57,455 nt of DNA from Synergistaceae bacterium. GTDB taxonomy: Bacteria; Synergistota; Synergistia; Synergistales; Aminobacteriaceae. The stretch is from the NCBI GenBank assembly GCA_031267575.1, contig JAIRYN010000009.1, positions 1 through 57,455 of the forward strand, written 5' to 3'. The notes beneath the pieces are model-generated. The model did not search any database. It was not told the origin of the DNA and was given only the letters and a program-made list of their open reading frames with translations. The translations under genes were made by a program, and so were the position numbers. The first letter of the stretch is position 1; every line of letters starts with the position of its first letter. Of the stretch, positions 7,680 to 15,774 are shown one piece after another.

Positions 7680-9455
7680 TTAGTGGACATGAAACTGTTC
7701 TACCGATCGAGTAGTATTATTTTTAACTACACCTTCGGCTATGGCTTTCCGTTTGGCGCCGTATTGGTTCTGGATTATCACCTCCACCTTGAAGAACCAA
7801 GAACCGTCAACACGTTGTTCCTCGTATCGCAAACCGCTACCCCAGTGACATTTAAATCCATAAGATTTATGTTGGCCGTATTTTTCAAAGGCTTTTCTCG
7901 CGTCTCTTTTTGGGAGTTCGCCAGAATGATCACGGGCAACGACCTTGGCGGCGTTCCGGTCATCTTGTATGAGCGCGGGAGGAACAGAAGAGCATAGCGC
8001 AAAATAGCGCTCGTTCTCTAAGTTGCTAATATCAGGGTAAGACGGCCCTTTACCCGTCAAGTTTGAAACTTTATACCTGCTACCGTCATAACTTACGTTA
8101 AGCGAGGCATCGACAACGCTACCGACTTCGTAAATTTTGAGTTTCAAGTGGTCAACGTGCCAGGTGTTTTTACTCTTCGCAGTCCACGTTCCCTCCGATT
8201 CAACATTCATAAAAAATCCGGCTACATCCGCGTAACTATGAAATTTTGAAATATCATAGTCGTTTCCATCACTTGTCAAAACATCTGTAGCGTAGTAATT
8301 TGTAAAGGCTACTACTGCCGCGCGTAACGCGTATTTCACAGGGAAATTTACCGAGACCGCATGGATATCAGGCGCAGTAAGATTAGGAGTGTTGGACGCG
8401 GTAACACTTAAAGAATTTAACTGTGGCGCGGTTTCTTTCGCTCTGTCAGTCGTCTTTGCGGGGTATGTATGGTATGTAACCACAATCGGAACATTTGGAG
8501 TATATCTCGAACCTGCTCTAAACGTAGTCTTGCCGCCAACTTTTACCGATTCTACTTCTCCGTCCTTGGTGAGCCAACCCATGATCAGGTCGTCCAACAC
8601 CGCTGTTTGTACATTCGAAAACCCGGCTGCTTGCAATTCGGCTATGACTGTTGAATAGTCAGAACCAATGTAATTACTCGAACCTTTCGGTATTTTTAGT
8701 CTGTTGTCGGGTTCGCGCCTACTACTGGAAGTACTGAAAGCTGTCAGCGTTCCGAGAAGGAGAAGTATGCTTATTGTAAATAAGATTATACGTTTCCTAT
8801 CTATTCCTCCTCTAACTATGGATTTCTGACTAGAATTAGGGCGGAAGTCATTTTTCTTAGGCAAGGCAGACTTACGTCTACTAAATTCCTCTGCGGTAAT
8901 GCGACCATTTCTATAATCGTCAAAGATTTGTTGAAACGAGTCTTCACTATGAGCACCAGCTTGGGTTACTCCGTTCGACGAAAATGTTTGTGCTTCGCCT
9001 TCATCGGAAAGCCATAACCGGCGGTTTTCGGCATTTTCTTTGGGTGTCTTCATATGAGGTGTCTTCATATGAGGTGTCTCTATATTGGGTGTCTTCATAT
9101 GAGGCGTCTCTATATTGGGCGCTCCCATATCGGGTGTCTTTATATTAGGCGCTCCCATAGAGGTACCTTTTCTTGAATCATTAAACTTAGTGAGCCACTG
9201 GTCAAGTTCCCTAGTTTTCGAGTTTGCGAGATAGGATAATTGAGTCAAGACTCCCAAGGAAAAATCGCTTAATGAAGCAAAGCGGGAATTCAGGCTATTC
9301 AATACTTCATTAGATACTTCATTAGGTTGATGTTGTGAGTTGTTATACGCCACAGAAGGCTTTGCCGAAACCAATATCACAGCTCCGCATGAAGGACATG
9401 GTTCTGAAGGATTAACAATCAAATAATTACACTTAGGGCATGTCACAACAGGCAT
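7680..9455 (-). CDS. Zinc-ribbon, SHOCT and PASTA-like membrane protein
   Basis: The 591-residue protein has recognisable parts in order. A zinc ribbon lies at residues 6-23 (CPKC...CPSC). Eight pentapeptide repeats of the form (M/I)xxPx occupy residues 100-139. A SHOCT-like oligomerisation motif is at about 170-199 (FDDYRNGRITAEEFSRRKSALP). One transmembrane helix is at about 223-240. A PASTA-like repeat is at about 255-330 (STVIAELQAAGFSNVQ... IVVTYHTYP). The large C-terminal region (about 370-591) is unfamiliar. The predicted topology puts the ribbon and repeats in the cytoplasm and the PASTA-like and C-terminal parts outside, which suggests a cell-envelope sensor or scaffold. This is inference. 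It has its own promoter at 9528-9556 and no operon partners. Confidence 0.75.
   Translation of the reverse strand: MPVVTCPKCNYLIVNPSEPCPSCGAVILVSAKPSVAYNNSQHQPNEVSNEVLNSLNSRFASLSDFSLGVLTQLSYLANSKTRELDQWLTKFNDSRKGTSMGAPNIKTPDMGAPNIETPHMKTPNIETPHMKTPHMKTPKENAENRRLWLSDEGEAQTFSSNGVTQAGAHSEDSFQQIFDDYRNGRITAEEFSRRKSALPKKNDFRPNSSQKSIVRGGIDRKRIILFTISILLLLGTLTAFSTSSSRREPDNRLKIPKGSSNYIGSDYSTVIAELQAAGFSNVQTAVLDDLIMGWLTKDGEVESVKVGGKTTFRAGSRYTPNVPIVVTYHTYPAKTTDRAKETAPQLNSLSVTASNTPNLTAPDIHAVSVNFPVKYALRAAVVAFTNYYATDVLTSDGNDYDISKFHSYADVAGFFMNVESEGTWTAKSKNTWHVDHLKLKIYEVGSVVDASLNVSYDGSRYKVSNLTGKGPSYPDISNLENERYFALCSSVPPALIQDDRNAAKVVARDHSGELPKRDARKAFEKYGQHKSYGFKCHWGSGLRYEEQRVDGSWFFKVEVIIQNQYGAKRKAIAEGVVKNNTTRSVEQFHVH
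9039..9158 (-). repeat. 15-bp coding tandem repeat (8 units)
   Basis: Eight consecutive 15-bp units encode pentapeptides such as MGAPN, IKTPD, IETPH and MKTPH in the zinc-ribbon protein. The last two units differ by a single residue (His/Lys), showing recent duplication. The product is a proline-rich flexible linker. Confidence 0.85.
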
Positions 9456-9527
9456 AACTCTTCACTCTCCCAGTAAAAATCCTCTTGGCCTTTTTCATCG
9501 CCTTGGTGGTCATGCCACATAAAAAAA

Positions 9528-9556
9528 ATTATACAAGTTAAATATCTATTCTACAA
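9528..9556 (-). promoter_or_regulatory. Promoter for zinc-ribbon gene
   Basis: On the minus strand TTGTAG, a 17-base spacer and a consensus TATAAT lie about 75 bp upstream of the start codon at 9455. Confidence 0.6.
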
Positions 9557-9614
9557 TGCTCATTTGTATATCCCTGTTTCAATTCACCTTGAAAAAAGAA
9601 GCCTCCACGACTCC

Positions 9615-9643
9615 TTGACTTTCTTCAAAAGGTGTTTTAATAT
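9615..9643 (+). promoter_or_regulatory. Promoter of the SSS symporter leader
   Basis: TTGACT (9615-9620), 17 bases and TAATAT (9638-9643) form a near-consensus promoter on the plus strand. Transcription from about 9650 gives a leader of about 375 nt before the symporter, containing a short reading frame and a terminator. A 17-base segment containing ACTAGTACTATTGAA is repeated just downstream. Confidence 0.65.
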
Positions 9644-9743
9644 GGCAAGTTGTTTAAGAGGCTGAAGACTAGTACTATTGAATACTAGTACTATTGAAGA
9701 TTAGCAGGTTAAAGATGAGTACGCTGAAAGGATTGGATCGGCT

Positions 9744-9845
9744 ATGGTGGTGTCAAAGACTCTAGTGGCGTTCTTTTACTTTTATTACTGGACAACATAC
9801 GGGGATCCCAGTCGGAGGAGGATCGGCGCAACGTCCGTTTGTTGA
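9744..9845 (+). CDS. Putative aromatic-rich leader peptide (attenuator)
   Basis: The 33-codon frame starts at ATG 9744 behind a purine-rich site in the motif GTACGCTGAAAGGAT, the same motif that precedes cysS, pgsW and pduE in this window. Codons 10-16 read FFYFYYW, and a further Tyr sits at codon 19. Seven consecutive aromatic codons in so short a peptide are what classical attenuation leaders such as pheL and trpL show for their regulatory amino acid. It ends at TGA 9843-9845, 25 bases before a terminator hairpin, and the symporter starts 179 bases further on. I infer translation-dependent control by aromatic aminoacyl-tRNA. It could still be a chance frame. Confidence 0.55.
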   Translation: MVVSKTLVAFFYFYYWTTYGDPSRRRIGATSVC

Positions 9846-9870
9846 GCCGAATCAAATCGAAAGACTGAGG

Positions 9871-9908
9871 GTTTCCTCGCAAAATCACGCGAAGGAAACT
9901 CTTTTTTT
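9871..9908 (+). terminator. Leader terminator upstream of symporter
   Basis: GTTTCCTCGC pairs with GCGAAGGAAAC (one bulged base) around an 8-base loop and is followed by CTTTTTTT. It is an intrinsic terminator located between the leader peptide and the symporter, hence a candidate attenuator. If it is not an attenuator, it ends a short RNA of about 255 nt. Confidence 0.7.
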
Positions 9909-10024
9909 ATGTTCACGAGAAAGCGCGAGAAAATACGAGAAAGGAGGAGCTCTTTTAGAAGGAAGCGTTTTACCCTCGAAACTCGAAGGGTGGGTTTCGT
10001 ATTTCATTTTCGGGAGGAAAAAAA

Positions 10025-11482
10025 ATGCAATCGAATATTCCATTGGTGATTTTGATCGTCTACGTGATCGTGTTGACCCTGTTGTCCTGGAAAGCCACCC
10101 AGATCCAAAAACACGGCTCCGGCGGAAAAACGCTGAATTACCTGCTGGCGGGCCAAAGGCTTCCCACAGTGTTGGTTGCCGTCATGCTCACGGGTCTTGC
10201 CGTGGGCGGCGCTTCCACCGTGGGCGTGGCGGAACAAGCCTATACAAAAGGCATCTCCGCAGGTTGGTATAACGGAGCTTGGGGCACGGGCGGGATCGTC
10301 GTGGGATTGATCTTGGCCTCGAAGTATCGCGGAATGAGTCAGCGCACGGTCCCAGAGATGATGGGAACAGCCTTCGGCAATGGGGCCCGCTTGATCGGCG
10401 TCATCGCACAGCTCCTCATCATGATGACGATCACGTCTCTCCAGTATGTGGCGGGCGGGGCAATTTTGGCCTCCATGCTGCCGGAGGTCTTCACGCTCAC
10501 CACAGGAATGCTCGCCTCCGCCGTGGTCTTCATCGGTATCACCTTATGCGGCGGCTACTGGGCCAGCGGCTTGACCAATGTCGTCAACGTCATCTGCATC
10601 TACATCGGAATCATCGCCGCACTTTTTTCTGGTTTTAAAAATTTAGGGGGCTTTGAATCCGTCGCGCAGGCCCTCCCTGAGGGCACCTGGTTCGAGCCCA
10701 TCAGCGGAATCGGTACGGCGATCTTCGCGGGATGGATGGCCGTCATGATCACCATGGCCTGCACAACCCAGGCGGTGGTGCAGATCTCTCTGGCCGCAAA
10801 AGATGAAAAAACAGCGCGTAATGGCTTCATCATTGGTGGTATTTTGACCTTGCCGGCGGGTTTTCTCTGCGCTCTTTTCGGAATCATGGCCGCCGCGAAG
10901 TTCCCAGATCTTGCCAACCCCGCCCTCGCGCTGCCCACGATAGCCAAAAACACCATTTCGCCCCTGATTGGCGGCGTTTTCCTCGCAGGGCTTTGGGCAG
11001 CCGACGTTTCCACTGCCGTGGGGCTTTTGATGGGGTGTTCCTCGCTGCTCATCCAGGATATTTGGAAGCGGGCGGTGCCCAAAGAGTTCTCTCCCAATAC
11101 CGAACTCATGATCTCGCGTCTGATGGTTTTCCTGGTTAGTCTCTGCTCATTTTATCTGGCGTTGACCGCGGTGGGGATCTTGCAGACCATCACTTCGGCT
11201 TTGGCCATCACCACTTCTTTCACGCTCCTGATTTTGACCAATATCTATGCGCCGCGCCTGTGTAAAAAATCTGCTGGGTTCTGGACAATCTTGGTCTCCC
11301 TGATCGTGTGGGGTCTTTGGACCTATGTTCCCTCCACCCGCGTCGGCCCTCATCTGATCTATGCAGAATGGATCGTTTGTCTGGTCGTCTTCGGGATCAC
11401 CTACTTCCTCGACAGCCGCCCGGCCGTGAGCCTTATGCCTTCGCGGTCCCAAGCCCCGAAGAGCGCCGCCTCCGCAGATTGA
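10025..11482 (+). CDS. Sodium/solute symporter (SSS family)
   Basis: The 485-residue membrane protein has about 13 hydrophobic segments. Family features are the early loop KTLNYLLAGQRLP, the unwound first helix region LAVGGASTVGVAEQAYTKGISAGWYNGAWGTG, and YRGMSQRTVPEMMG. These match SSS transporters, which couple Na+ entry to uptake of amino acids, sugars, pantothenate or carboxylates. Substrate cannot be fixed from the sequence. The leader with an aromatic-rich peptide suggests an aromatic amino acid or a product of its metabolism. The start has a strong GGGAGG Shine-Dalgarno. It is monocistronic and ends in a hairpin shared with the convergent nikO. Confidence 0.9.
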   Translation: MQSNIPLVILIVYVIVLTLLSWKATQIQKHGSGGKTLNYLLAGQRLPTVLVAVMLTGLAVGGASTVGVAEQAYTKGISAGWYNGAWGTGGIVVGLILASKYRGMSQRTVPEMMGTAFGNGARLIGVIAQLLIMMTITSLQYVAGGAILASMLPEVFTLTTGMLASAVVFIGITLCGGYWASGLTNVVNVICIYIGIIAALFSGFKNLGGFESVAQALPEGTWFEPISGIGTAIFAGWMAVMITMACTTQAVVQISLAAKDEKTARNGFIIGGILTLPAGFLCALFGIMAAAKFPDLANPALALPTIAKNTISPLIGGVFLAGLWAADVSTAVGLLMGCSSLLIQDIWKRAVPKEFSPNTELMISRLMVFLVSLCSFYLALTAVGILQTITSALAITTSFTLLILTNIYAPRLCKKSAGFWTILVSLIVWGLWTYVPSTRVGPHLIYAEWIVCLVVFGITYFLDSRPAVSLMPSRSQAPKSAASAD

Positions 11483-11551
11483 TGTTACAGAGACAGGACG
11501 GTTAAGAGACAATTAAAGAACGCTTAAAAGAACGCTTAAAAGAATGGTTAA

Positions 11552-11577
11552 AAGAACGGTTATTGGTAACCGTTCTT
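11552..11577. terminator. Bidirectional terminator, SSS gene and nikO
   Basis: AAGAACGGTTA and TAACCGTTCTT form a perfect 11-bp stem with a 4-base loop between two convergent genes. The DNA just before it repeats a unit containing CTTAAAAGAA three times. Confidence 0.7.
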
Positions 11578-11580
11578 GAA

Positions 11581-12336
11581 TCATTCTAAGCCGTTTTCGG
11601 ACAGCAGCTTTTCATCCTTTAAAAGGTCAGGGAGAGGACCTTCGGCGGCAATGCGGCCTCCGTTCATGATCAAAACGCGGGAGCAGATCTCCAGCGCCAT
11701 GTTCAGGTCGTGAGTGGCCAGAATCATGGATTGGTCCAGGGTTTTCAGAATCTCGATCACCCGTCTCCGCGCCCGCGGATCCAGGGCGGAGGTCGGCTCG
11801 TCCAAAGCCAAGATCTCCGGCTGCGTCACCAAAATGCCGGCCAAGGCAATGACGCGCTTCTCTCCGCCCGATAGACGATGTGGAAGCCGGTCCGCTAGAT
11901 GCGCGGCAGAGAGCTTTTCGAGGATAGCCCGCGCCTGCTCCTGCGCTTCGGCCACGTCCAGTCCTTGGGAGACAAGACCGAAAGCAACATCCTCCAGCAC
12001 ACGGGGCATGAAGAGCTGGTCGTCCGGGTCCTGAAAAACCAGCCCCACAGCGCGTCTGAGACGTTCCAGATCAGAGCCCACCACTTGACCGGAGAACCGG
12101 ACCTCGCTTTGCTCCGCCAAAGGAAAGCACCCCGTCAAATGCGCCAGCAGCGTGGACTTTCCCGATCCGTTGGCTCCGACAACAGCCAGCTTCTCACCCC
12201 GCTTCAGAGAAAAATAAACTTCCCTCAAAGCCACAGGTCCGCTGGGATAAGCGTAATACAAGTTTTTGATTTCCAGAATGGGCTCAGGTGAAGGCGAAAG
12301 AGGCGAAGACAAAAGAAAGGAATTCTCGTCTTTCAT
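11581..12336 (-). CDS. nikO: ECF nickel/cobalt transporter ATPase (NikO/CbiO)
   Basis: The 251-residue ABC ATPase has Walker A GANGSGKST, Q-loop VFQDPDDQLFM, signature LSGGEKR and Walker B ILALDEPTSALD, the set shown by energy-coupling-factor ATPases. It powers metal uptake with the NikQ/CbiQ membrane protein encoded 16 bp upstream. The N-terminal extension has two copies of a Pro-Ser motif (SPLSPSPEP). Order and partners (nikK-nikL-nikM-nikQ-nikO) favour nickel, although cobalt is possible given the B12-dependent operon in this window. Confidence 0.9.
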   Translation of the reverse strand: MKDENSFLLSSPLSPSPEPILEIKNLYYAYPSGPVALREVYFSLKRGEKLAVVGANGSGKSTLLAHLTGCFPLAEQSEVRFSGQVVGSDLERLRRAVGLVFQDPDDQLFMPRVLEDVAFGLVSQGLDVAEAQEQARAILEKLSAAHLADRLPHRLSGGEKRVIALAGILVTQPEILALDEPTSALDPRARRRVIEILKTLDQSMILATHDLNMALEICSRVLIMNGGRIAAEGPLPDLLKDEKLLSENGLE

Positions 12337-12352
12337 TGGCTTTTATCCGCTT

Positions 12353-13120
12353 TTAGTGACGCCAGTAAAGACCGACGGTTACAAACAGAACGGTGTTTGC
12401 CGCGAAGAAAGCGCAGAGCAACGTATCACGCAGACGCCAACTTTCGGGGTGATATTGGGACAATCCGGTCATGCCACCCCGGCAGCGCATAGCCAACATT
12501 GAACGCTCCGCCCGGTCCGAGCTATGAATCAAGGTCGTGCCCAACATGCAGGCGAAAGCGTGCCAAAGGCGTTTCCCGCTCAGCGCGGGAGCTCGCAGGT
12601 GTATCGCGCGAGTCATGGTTGCCACTCGATCCATCATTAGAAGTGAGTAACGCAAAGTGAGCAACAAAAGCGCGCGCATCTTTTCAGGGAGGCGAAACTC
12701 GCTTAAGACGCCATCGACGCGTTCCATCCCTAGCTCTGCTACCATGCGGATCAACGTGACAGAGATCAAATTCAGCTTGCAGGTGAGCAAAAGAGCCAAA
12801 CGTATCCCAGGCTCAGAGAGATCGGAGAAAAGAGGCAAAACACCGCCGATTCTGGGGCCAGGCGTGGTCAATGGCAGTAAAATCCACGCGAAAAACATGA
12901 CGACGTTGATGTGAGCCAAAGACCTCCTTAGCCCCGCGAAGTCACTCGCAAATACCAGCAGGAGCGGAATGACCGAGCCTATCAACAGCTCCGGCAAAGA
13001 TCGCGCCGAGGCCAATAGAACCGTCAGTAATACCGCGCAAAGCACGCGGCACCGAGGATCGAAAATATCAAGACGCGACGGGTGTTCACCGTCGTAAATC
13101 CGGTCGATATGAAAGCGCAC
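12353..13120 (-). CDS. nikQ: ECF transporter transmembrane protein (NikQ/CbiQ)
   Basis: This 255-residue protein has several membrane helices and the coupling-helix motif of the T component: MTRAIHLRAPALSG (Ala-Arg-containing cytoplasmic helix) and AERSMLAMRCRGG. It links the ATPase to the substrate-binding NikM. It is separated from nikM by 442 bp that hold a tandem repeat array, which is unusual for this operon. Confidence 0.87.
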   Translation of the reverse strand: MRFHIDRIYDGEHPSRLDIFDPRCRVLCAVLLTVLLASARSLPELLIGSVIPLLLVFASDFAGLRRSLAHINVVMFFAWILLPLTTPGPRIGGVLPLFSDLSEPGIRLALLLTCKLNLISVTLIRMVAELGMERVDGVLSEFRLPEKMRALLLLTLRYSLLMMDRVATMTRAIHLRAPALSGKRLWHAFACMLGTTLIHSSDRAERSMLAMRCRGGMTGLSQYHPESWRLRDTLLCAFFAANTVLFVTVGLYWRH

Positions 13121-13128
13121 TCCATAAA

Positions 13129-13535
13129 TCTCCTTAGTGAATCAGATAAAAGGCCTAAAGTCAGATAAAAGGCCTAAAGTTAGAATAGCTCAAAGCAATC
13201 TTCCTCAGTGAATCAGATAAAAGGCCTGAAGTCAGATAAAAGGCCTAAAGTTAGAATAGCTTAAAGCAATCTTCCTTAGTGAATCAGATAAAAGGCCTGA
13301 AGTCAGGTAAAAGGCCTAAAGTTAGAATAGCTCAAAGCAATCTTCCTTAGTGAATCAGATAAAAGGCCTAAAGTTAGAATAGCTCAAAGCAATCTTCCTT
13401 AGTGAATCAGATAAAAGGCCTGAAGTCAGATAAAAGGCCTGAAGTTAGAATAGCTCAAAGCAATCTTCCTCAGTGAATCAGATAAAAGGCCTGAAGTCAG
13501 ATAAAAGGCCTAAAGTTAGAATAGCTCAAAGCAAT
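13129..13535. repeat. 71-bp tandem repeat array, 6 units
   Basis: Six head-to-tail copies of a unit of about 71 bp fill the gap between nikM and nikQ; the fourth copy is 19 bp shorter. Inside each unit a sub-repeat containing CAGATAAAAGGCC occurs twice, and the short copy has lost one of these. Units differ at only a few bases. The minus-strand text ACTTTAGGCCTTTTATCTGA resembles the second array at 51775-51925. There is no open frame and no CRISPR-like spacer. Confidence 0.93.
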
Positions 13536-13562
13536 TTGCTATGTTGAGTATTAATTAACCAT

Positions 13563-14183
13563 TCACGTGATTTCGCATTTATCGGCCCCGTACAAAATAT
13601 CAGGCGCGGCCTTTTTTAGAAATCCTACCATAAAAAGCGTAACCACGCCCTCGATGAAAGCGAGAGGCAGGTGCGCGGCGAAAACAACTTTCACGGCGCC
13701 CGTCATACCGGGATCGGAGAGTCTCAAGAAAATCCCCACTCCCACAGCTCCCAAGATCACCGCCAAAAATCCGGCCGCAAAAGACAAAGCCGAGGCGAAA
13801 AGAGCGTCGCTTCGTCGGATCGGACCGGAAAACAACAGATAAACAACCAAAGCGGGAAAAGCCATATCAGCCGTATTGGCCCCCAACACGAGAAGCCCTC
13901 CGAACTGGAACAGCACCGCCTGTAAAAGCAACGCCGCCAACATGGCGGGAAAGACACCCCACCCCAGCACTAGTCCCATCGGCGCCAGCAGGGATAAATG
14001 GGTGGCACTTGGCCCAATCCTGATGTTGACCAACGACGCTAGGAAAAACGTGGAGGAAAATACCGCCACGCGAACGATCTTGTCGGAATCCAATTTCTTC
14101 AACCCCACCGCCACGCCAACTCCCGTCACAGCCCATCCGACGGCCAACATCTGAGGCGTCAGAAAACCCTCGCTGATATGCAT
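13563..14183 (-). CDS. nikM: ECF transporter S component (NikM/CbiM)
   Basis: The 206-residue protein begins MHISEGFLTPQML, the family hallmark: the N-terminal amine and His2 bind the metal. Further matches are RIGPSATHLSLLAPMGLVLGW and LLFQAVLFQFGGLLVLGANTADM-type helices. It has about seven membrane helices and is the metal-specific subunit. The start overlaps the nikL stop (TAATG). No CbiN gene is present, and the accompanying NikK/NikL proteins point to nickel. Confidence 0.92.
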   Translation of the reverse strand: MHISEGFLTPQMLAVGWAVTGVGVAVGLKKLDSDKIVRVAVFSSTFFLASLVNIRIGPSATHLSLLAPMGLVLGWGVFPAMLAALLLQAVLFQFGGLLVLGANTADMAFPALVVYLLFSGPIRRSDALFASALSFAAGFLAVILGAVGVGIFLRLSDPGMTGAVKVVFAAHLPLAFIEGVVTLFMVGFLKKAAPDILYGADKCEIT

Positions 14184-14743
14184 TATCCCACTCCACCAAC
14201 CACTCCACCAACCGCTTTACCGCGTCGAATCCAGGACAGAAAAGCAGCGACGTTGAAAAGCAAACTAACCCCCAACCCCGCTTTGATGACCAGATCTATG
14301 CCCTCCGGCGCGGCCGTTTTCGCGACAACTTCCAGCGGCTCGTCGTATCGCGTATCGCCGTCGGTCGCTTCCTGTTCGGCCTCGGTTTTGGCTCCAGCCT
14401 CGGCGCCGGCGTTGACCTTGGCCTCGACTAGGTGCCCTTCTTCGTCCCGGACGACGACGCGCCATTGACCGGGCGCGTTGGGGGTAAAGGCAAAACGCCC
14501 AGCCTCGTCTGTGCGCCCCGATTGGAAGGCGAATTTTTCGTCTAAAGGCGAGAAGACTTTCGCTTCAAGATAGCTCATGGTCTCGCCTGTGGAATAGTAA
14601 AATTCCAGAGAAATCGGTTTTTTCTCCGACTGCCTGTATCCCGTCCCATGAGCGAAGGCAGGACTCCACGCGAGAAACGGGCCGGTCGCGAAAACCAGCC
14701 CGACCCCCGCCACCATAATTTTCAAGCGGCGTAAGATTTCCAT
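14183..14743 (-). CDS. nikL: NikL-like accessory protein of the metal transporter
   Basis: The protein has a signal peptide ending in AFAHGTGY, an Ig/carboxypeptidase-regulatory-like domain (about residues 35-105, with DEAGRFAFTPNAPGQWRVVV), an acidic linker, and a C-terminal membrane helix (VIKAGLGVSLLFNVAAF). The mature N-terminal His resembles metal ligands of NikL. I start at ATG 14743, not 14791, because AGGAGATGTTCA precedes it and the signal peptide begins there. Its last codons contain a 12-bp tandem duplication (TTGGTGGAGTGG). Confidence 0.75.
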   Translation of the reverse strand: MEILRRLKIMVAGVGLVFATGPFLAWSPAFAHGTGYRQSEKKPISLEFYYSTGETMSYLEAKVFSPLDEKFAFQSGRTDEAGRFAFTPNAPGQWRVVVRDEEGHLVEAKVNAGAEAGAKTEAEQEATDGDTRYDEPLEVVAKTAAPEGIDLVIKAGLGVSLLFNVAAFLSWIRRGKAVGGVVGGVG

Positions 14744-14795
14744 TGAACATCTCCTACTAAAACTTTCCCCGTTGTCTCTTTGCGCACCCAATAGG

Positions 14796-15605
14796 CTACT
14801 TTACGGAGAAACTCAGGATGGACCGCAGGTTACGGGCATCGTATTCACCCTCCACCCCTGGCTCTCCATCCTTGGCCGCGCGCACGAACCAGAACCCCGG
14901 CGCAGTGATCTTGATCTTGGCGATACCCTCGGCGTTGCTTTCCGTATAGTAAGCGTAGGTGTTGACAAGATCAGACGCGAAACCGTCGTAAGAAGCCCAC
15001 ACAGGTAACGCCACGGGTTGGCCTTTGTATTGGACCTTCACCTCGAAATACTCTCCAACCTTGGCGCTGACTGGGTTCGTAACCGGAATAACCTCCAGCT
15101 CCTGACCCACCACCGTCGCGAAGTTCGTGTCCTCTTTCGAGGCGTTGACGATGGCCTTGGCAAACTTGTCGGTTTTTGTGGCCCGAAGAACCTTCAGGTT
15201 TTTCGCTTCAAGTTCTTTGCGGGTTCCTGCCTGGCTACCTTCATTGGTGATGCTCCAAACCTCGCCATCTTTGTTCGCGAGAATCAGAACCGCGCCGTCG
15301 TCTACTACTTTGACGTTGTAATCTATGCGCAGCTCAGGCTCGTTCCCCTTCAGCTCCACTTTCTCCAGTTTTCCGTCGCGAAACACCCCCGCCTCGATGA
15401 GAGAAACGTTTTCGACTTCCTCTTTTACAATGAATTGATGAGTGGAGTGCAGTTCGATGGGCAAAACCTCTCCTTTGGCGATCTCCGTCTTCGTGGGTTT
15501 CACGATCAATTCGTGAGCAAAGACGGCGCTTGTCATTCCAACCAATAGCATAACAACCAAAACCATAACGACCAATACCGCGACAAACCGACGCATAAAT
15601 AACAC
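14796..15605 (-). CDS. nikK: DUF4198 periplasmic protein (NikK-like)
   Basis: The 269-residue protein has a long N-terminal signal peptide cleaved before AHELIVKPTK; a His-containing mature N terminus is typical of DUF4198 proteins associated with nickel ECF transporters. The C-terminal half is beta-rich (VKVQYKGQPVALPVWASYDG, AKIKITAPGFWFVRA). It is the first gene of the operon and probably captures or relays metal outside the membrane. The ribosome site is AAGGAGTG. An inverted repeat in the promoter region (15640-15665) may bind a regulator. Confidence 0.8.
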   Translation of the reverse strand: MLFMRRFVAVLVVMVLVVMLLVGMTSAVFAHELIVKPTKTEIAKGEVLPIELHSTHQFIVKEEVENVSLIEAGVFRDGKLEKVELKGNEPELRIDYNVKVVDDGAVLILANKDGEVWSITNEGSQAGTRKELEAKNLKVLRATKTDKFAKAIVNASKEDTNFATVVGQELEVIPVTNPVSAKVGEYFEVKVQYKGQPVALPVWASYDGFASDLVNTYAYYTESNAEGIAKIKITAPGFWFVRAAKDGEPGVEGEYDARNLRSILSFSVK

Positions 15606-15639
15606 ACTCCTTAAAGGGAATTGATTACGTCGGATATAA

Positions 15640-15665
15640 TAGCACCTTTTCTATAAAATGTGCTA
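15640..15665. promoter_or_regulatory. Inverted repeat upstream of nikK
   Basis: TAGCAC and GTGCTA are separated by 14 bases, about 35-60 bp before the nikK start. Position and dyad symmetry suggest an operator, perhaps metal-dependent. It does not match the classical NikR consensus. Confidence 0.4.
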
Positions 15666-15710
15666 CCGTTATTTGTAGATAACCACTGCAACACGCAAGC
15701 TGAAGACGCA

Positions 15711-15739
15711 AAAGGAGCCCCTAATTCCTGAGCTCCTTT
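15711..15739 (-). terminator. Terminator after yqeY
   Basis: AAAGGAGC and GCTCCTTT form an 8-bp stem. On the minus strand it is followed by TTTTGCG, so it can end the HIT-rpsU-yqeY unit before the nik promoter. Confidence 0.6.
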
Positions 15740-15774
15740 CATAAACTTTTTATAAACTTTTAAACTTTATAGGA

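Noticed and set aside
13129-13535. Possible CRISPR array
   Set aside because: The units are 71 bp with near-identical interiors and no variable spacers, and no cas genes are near.
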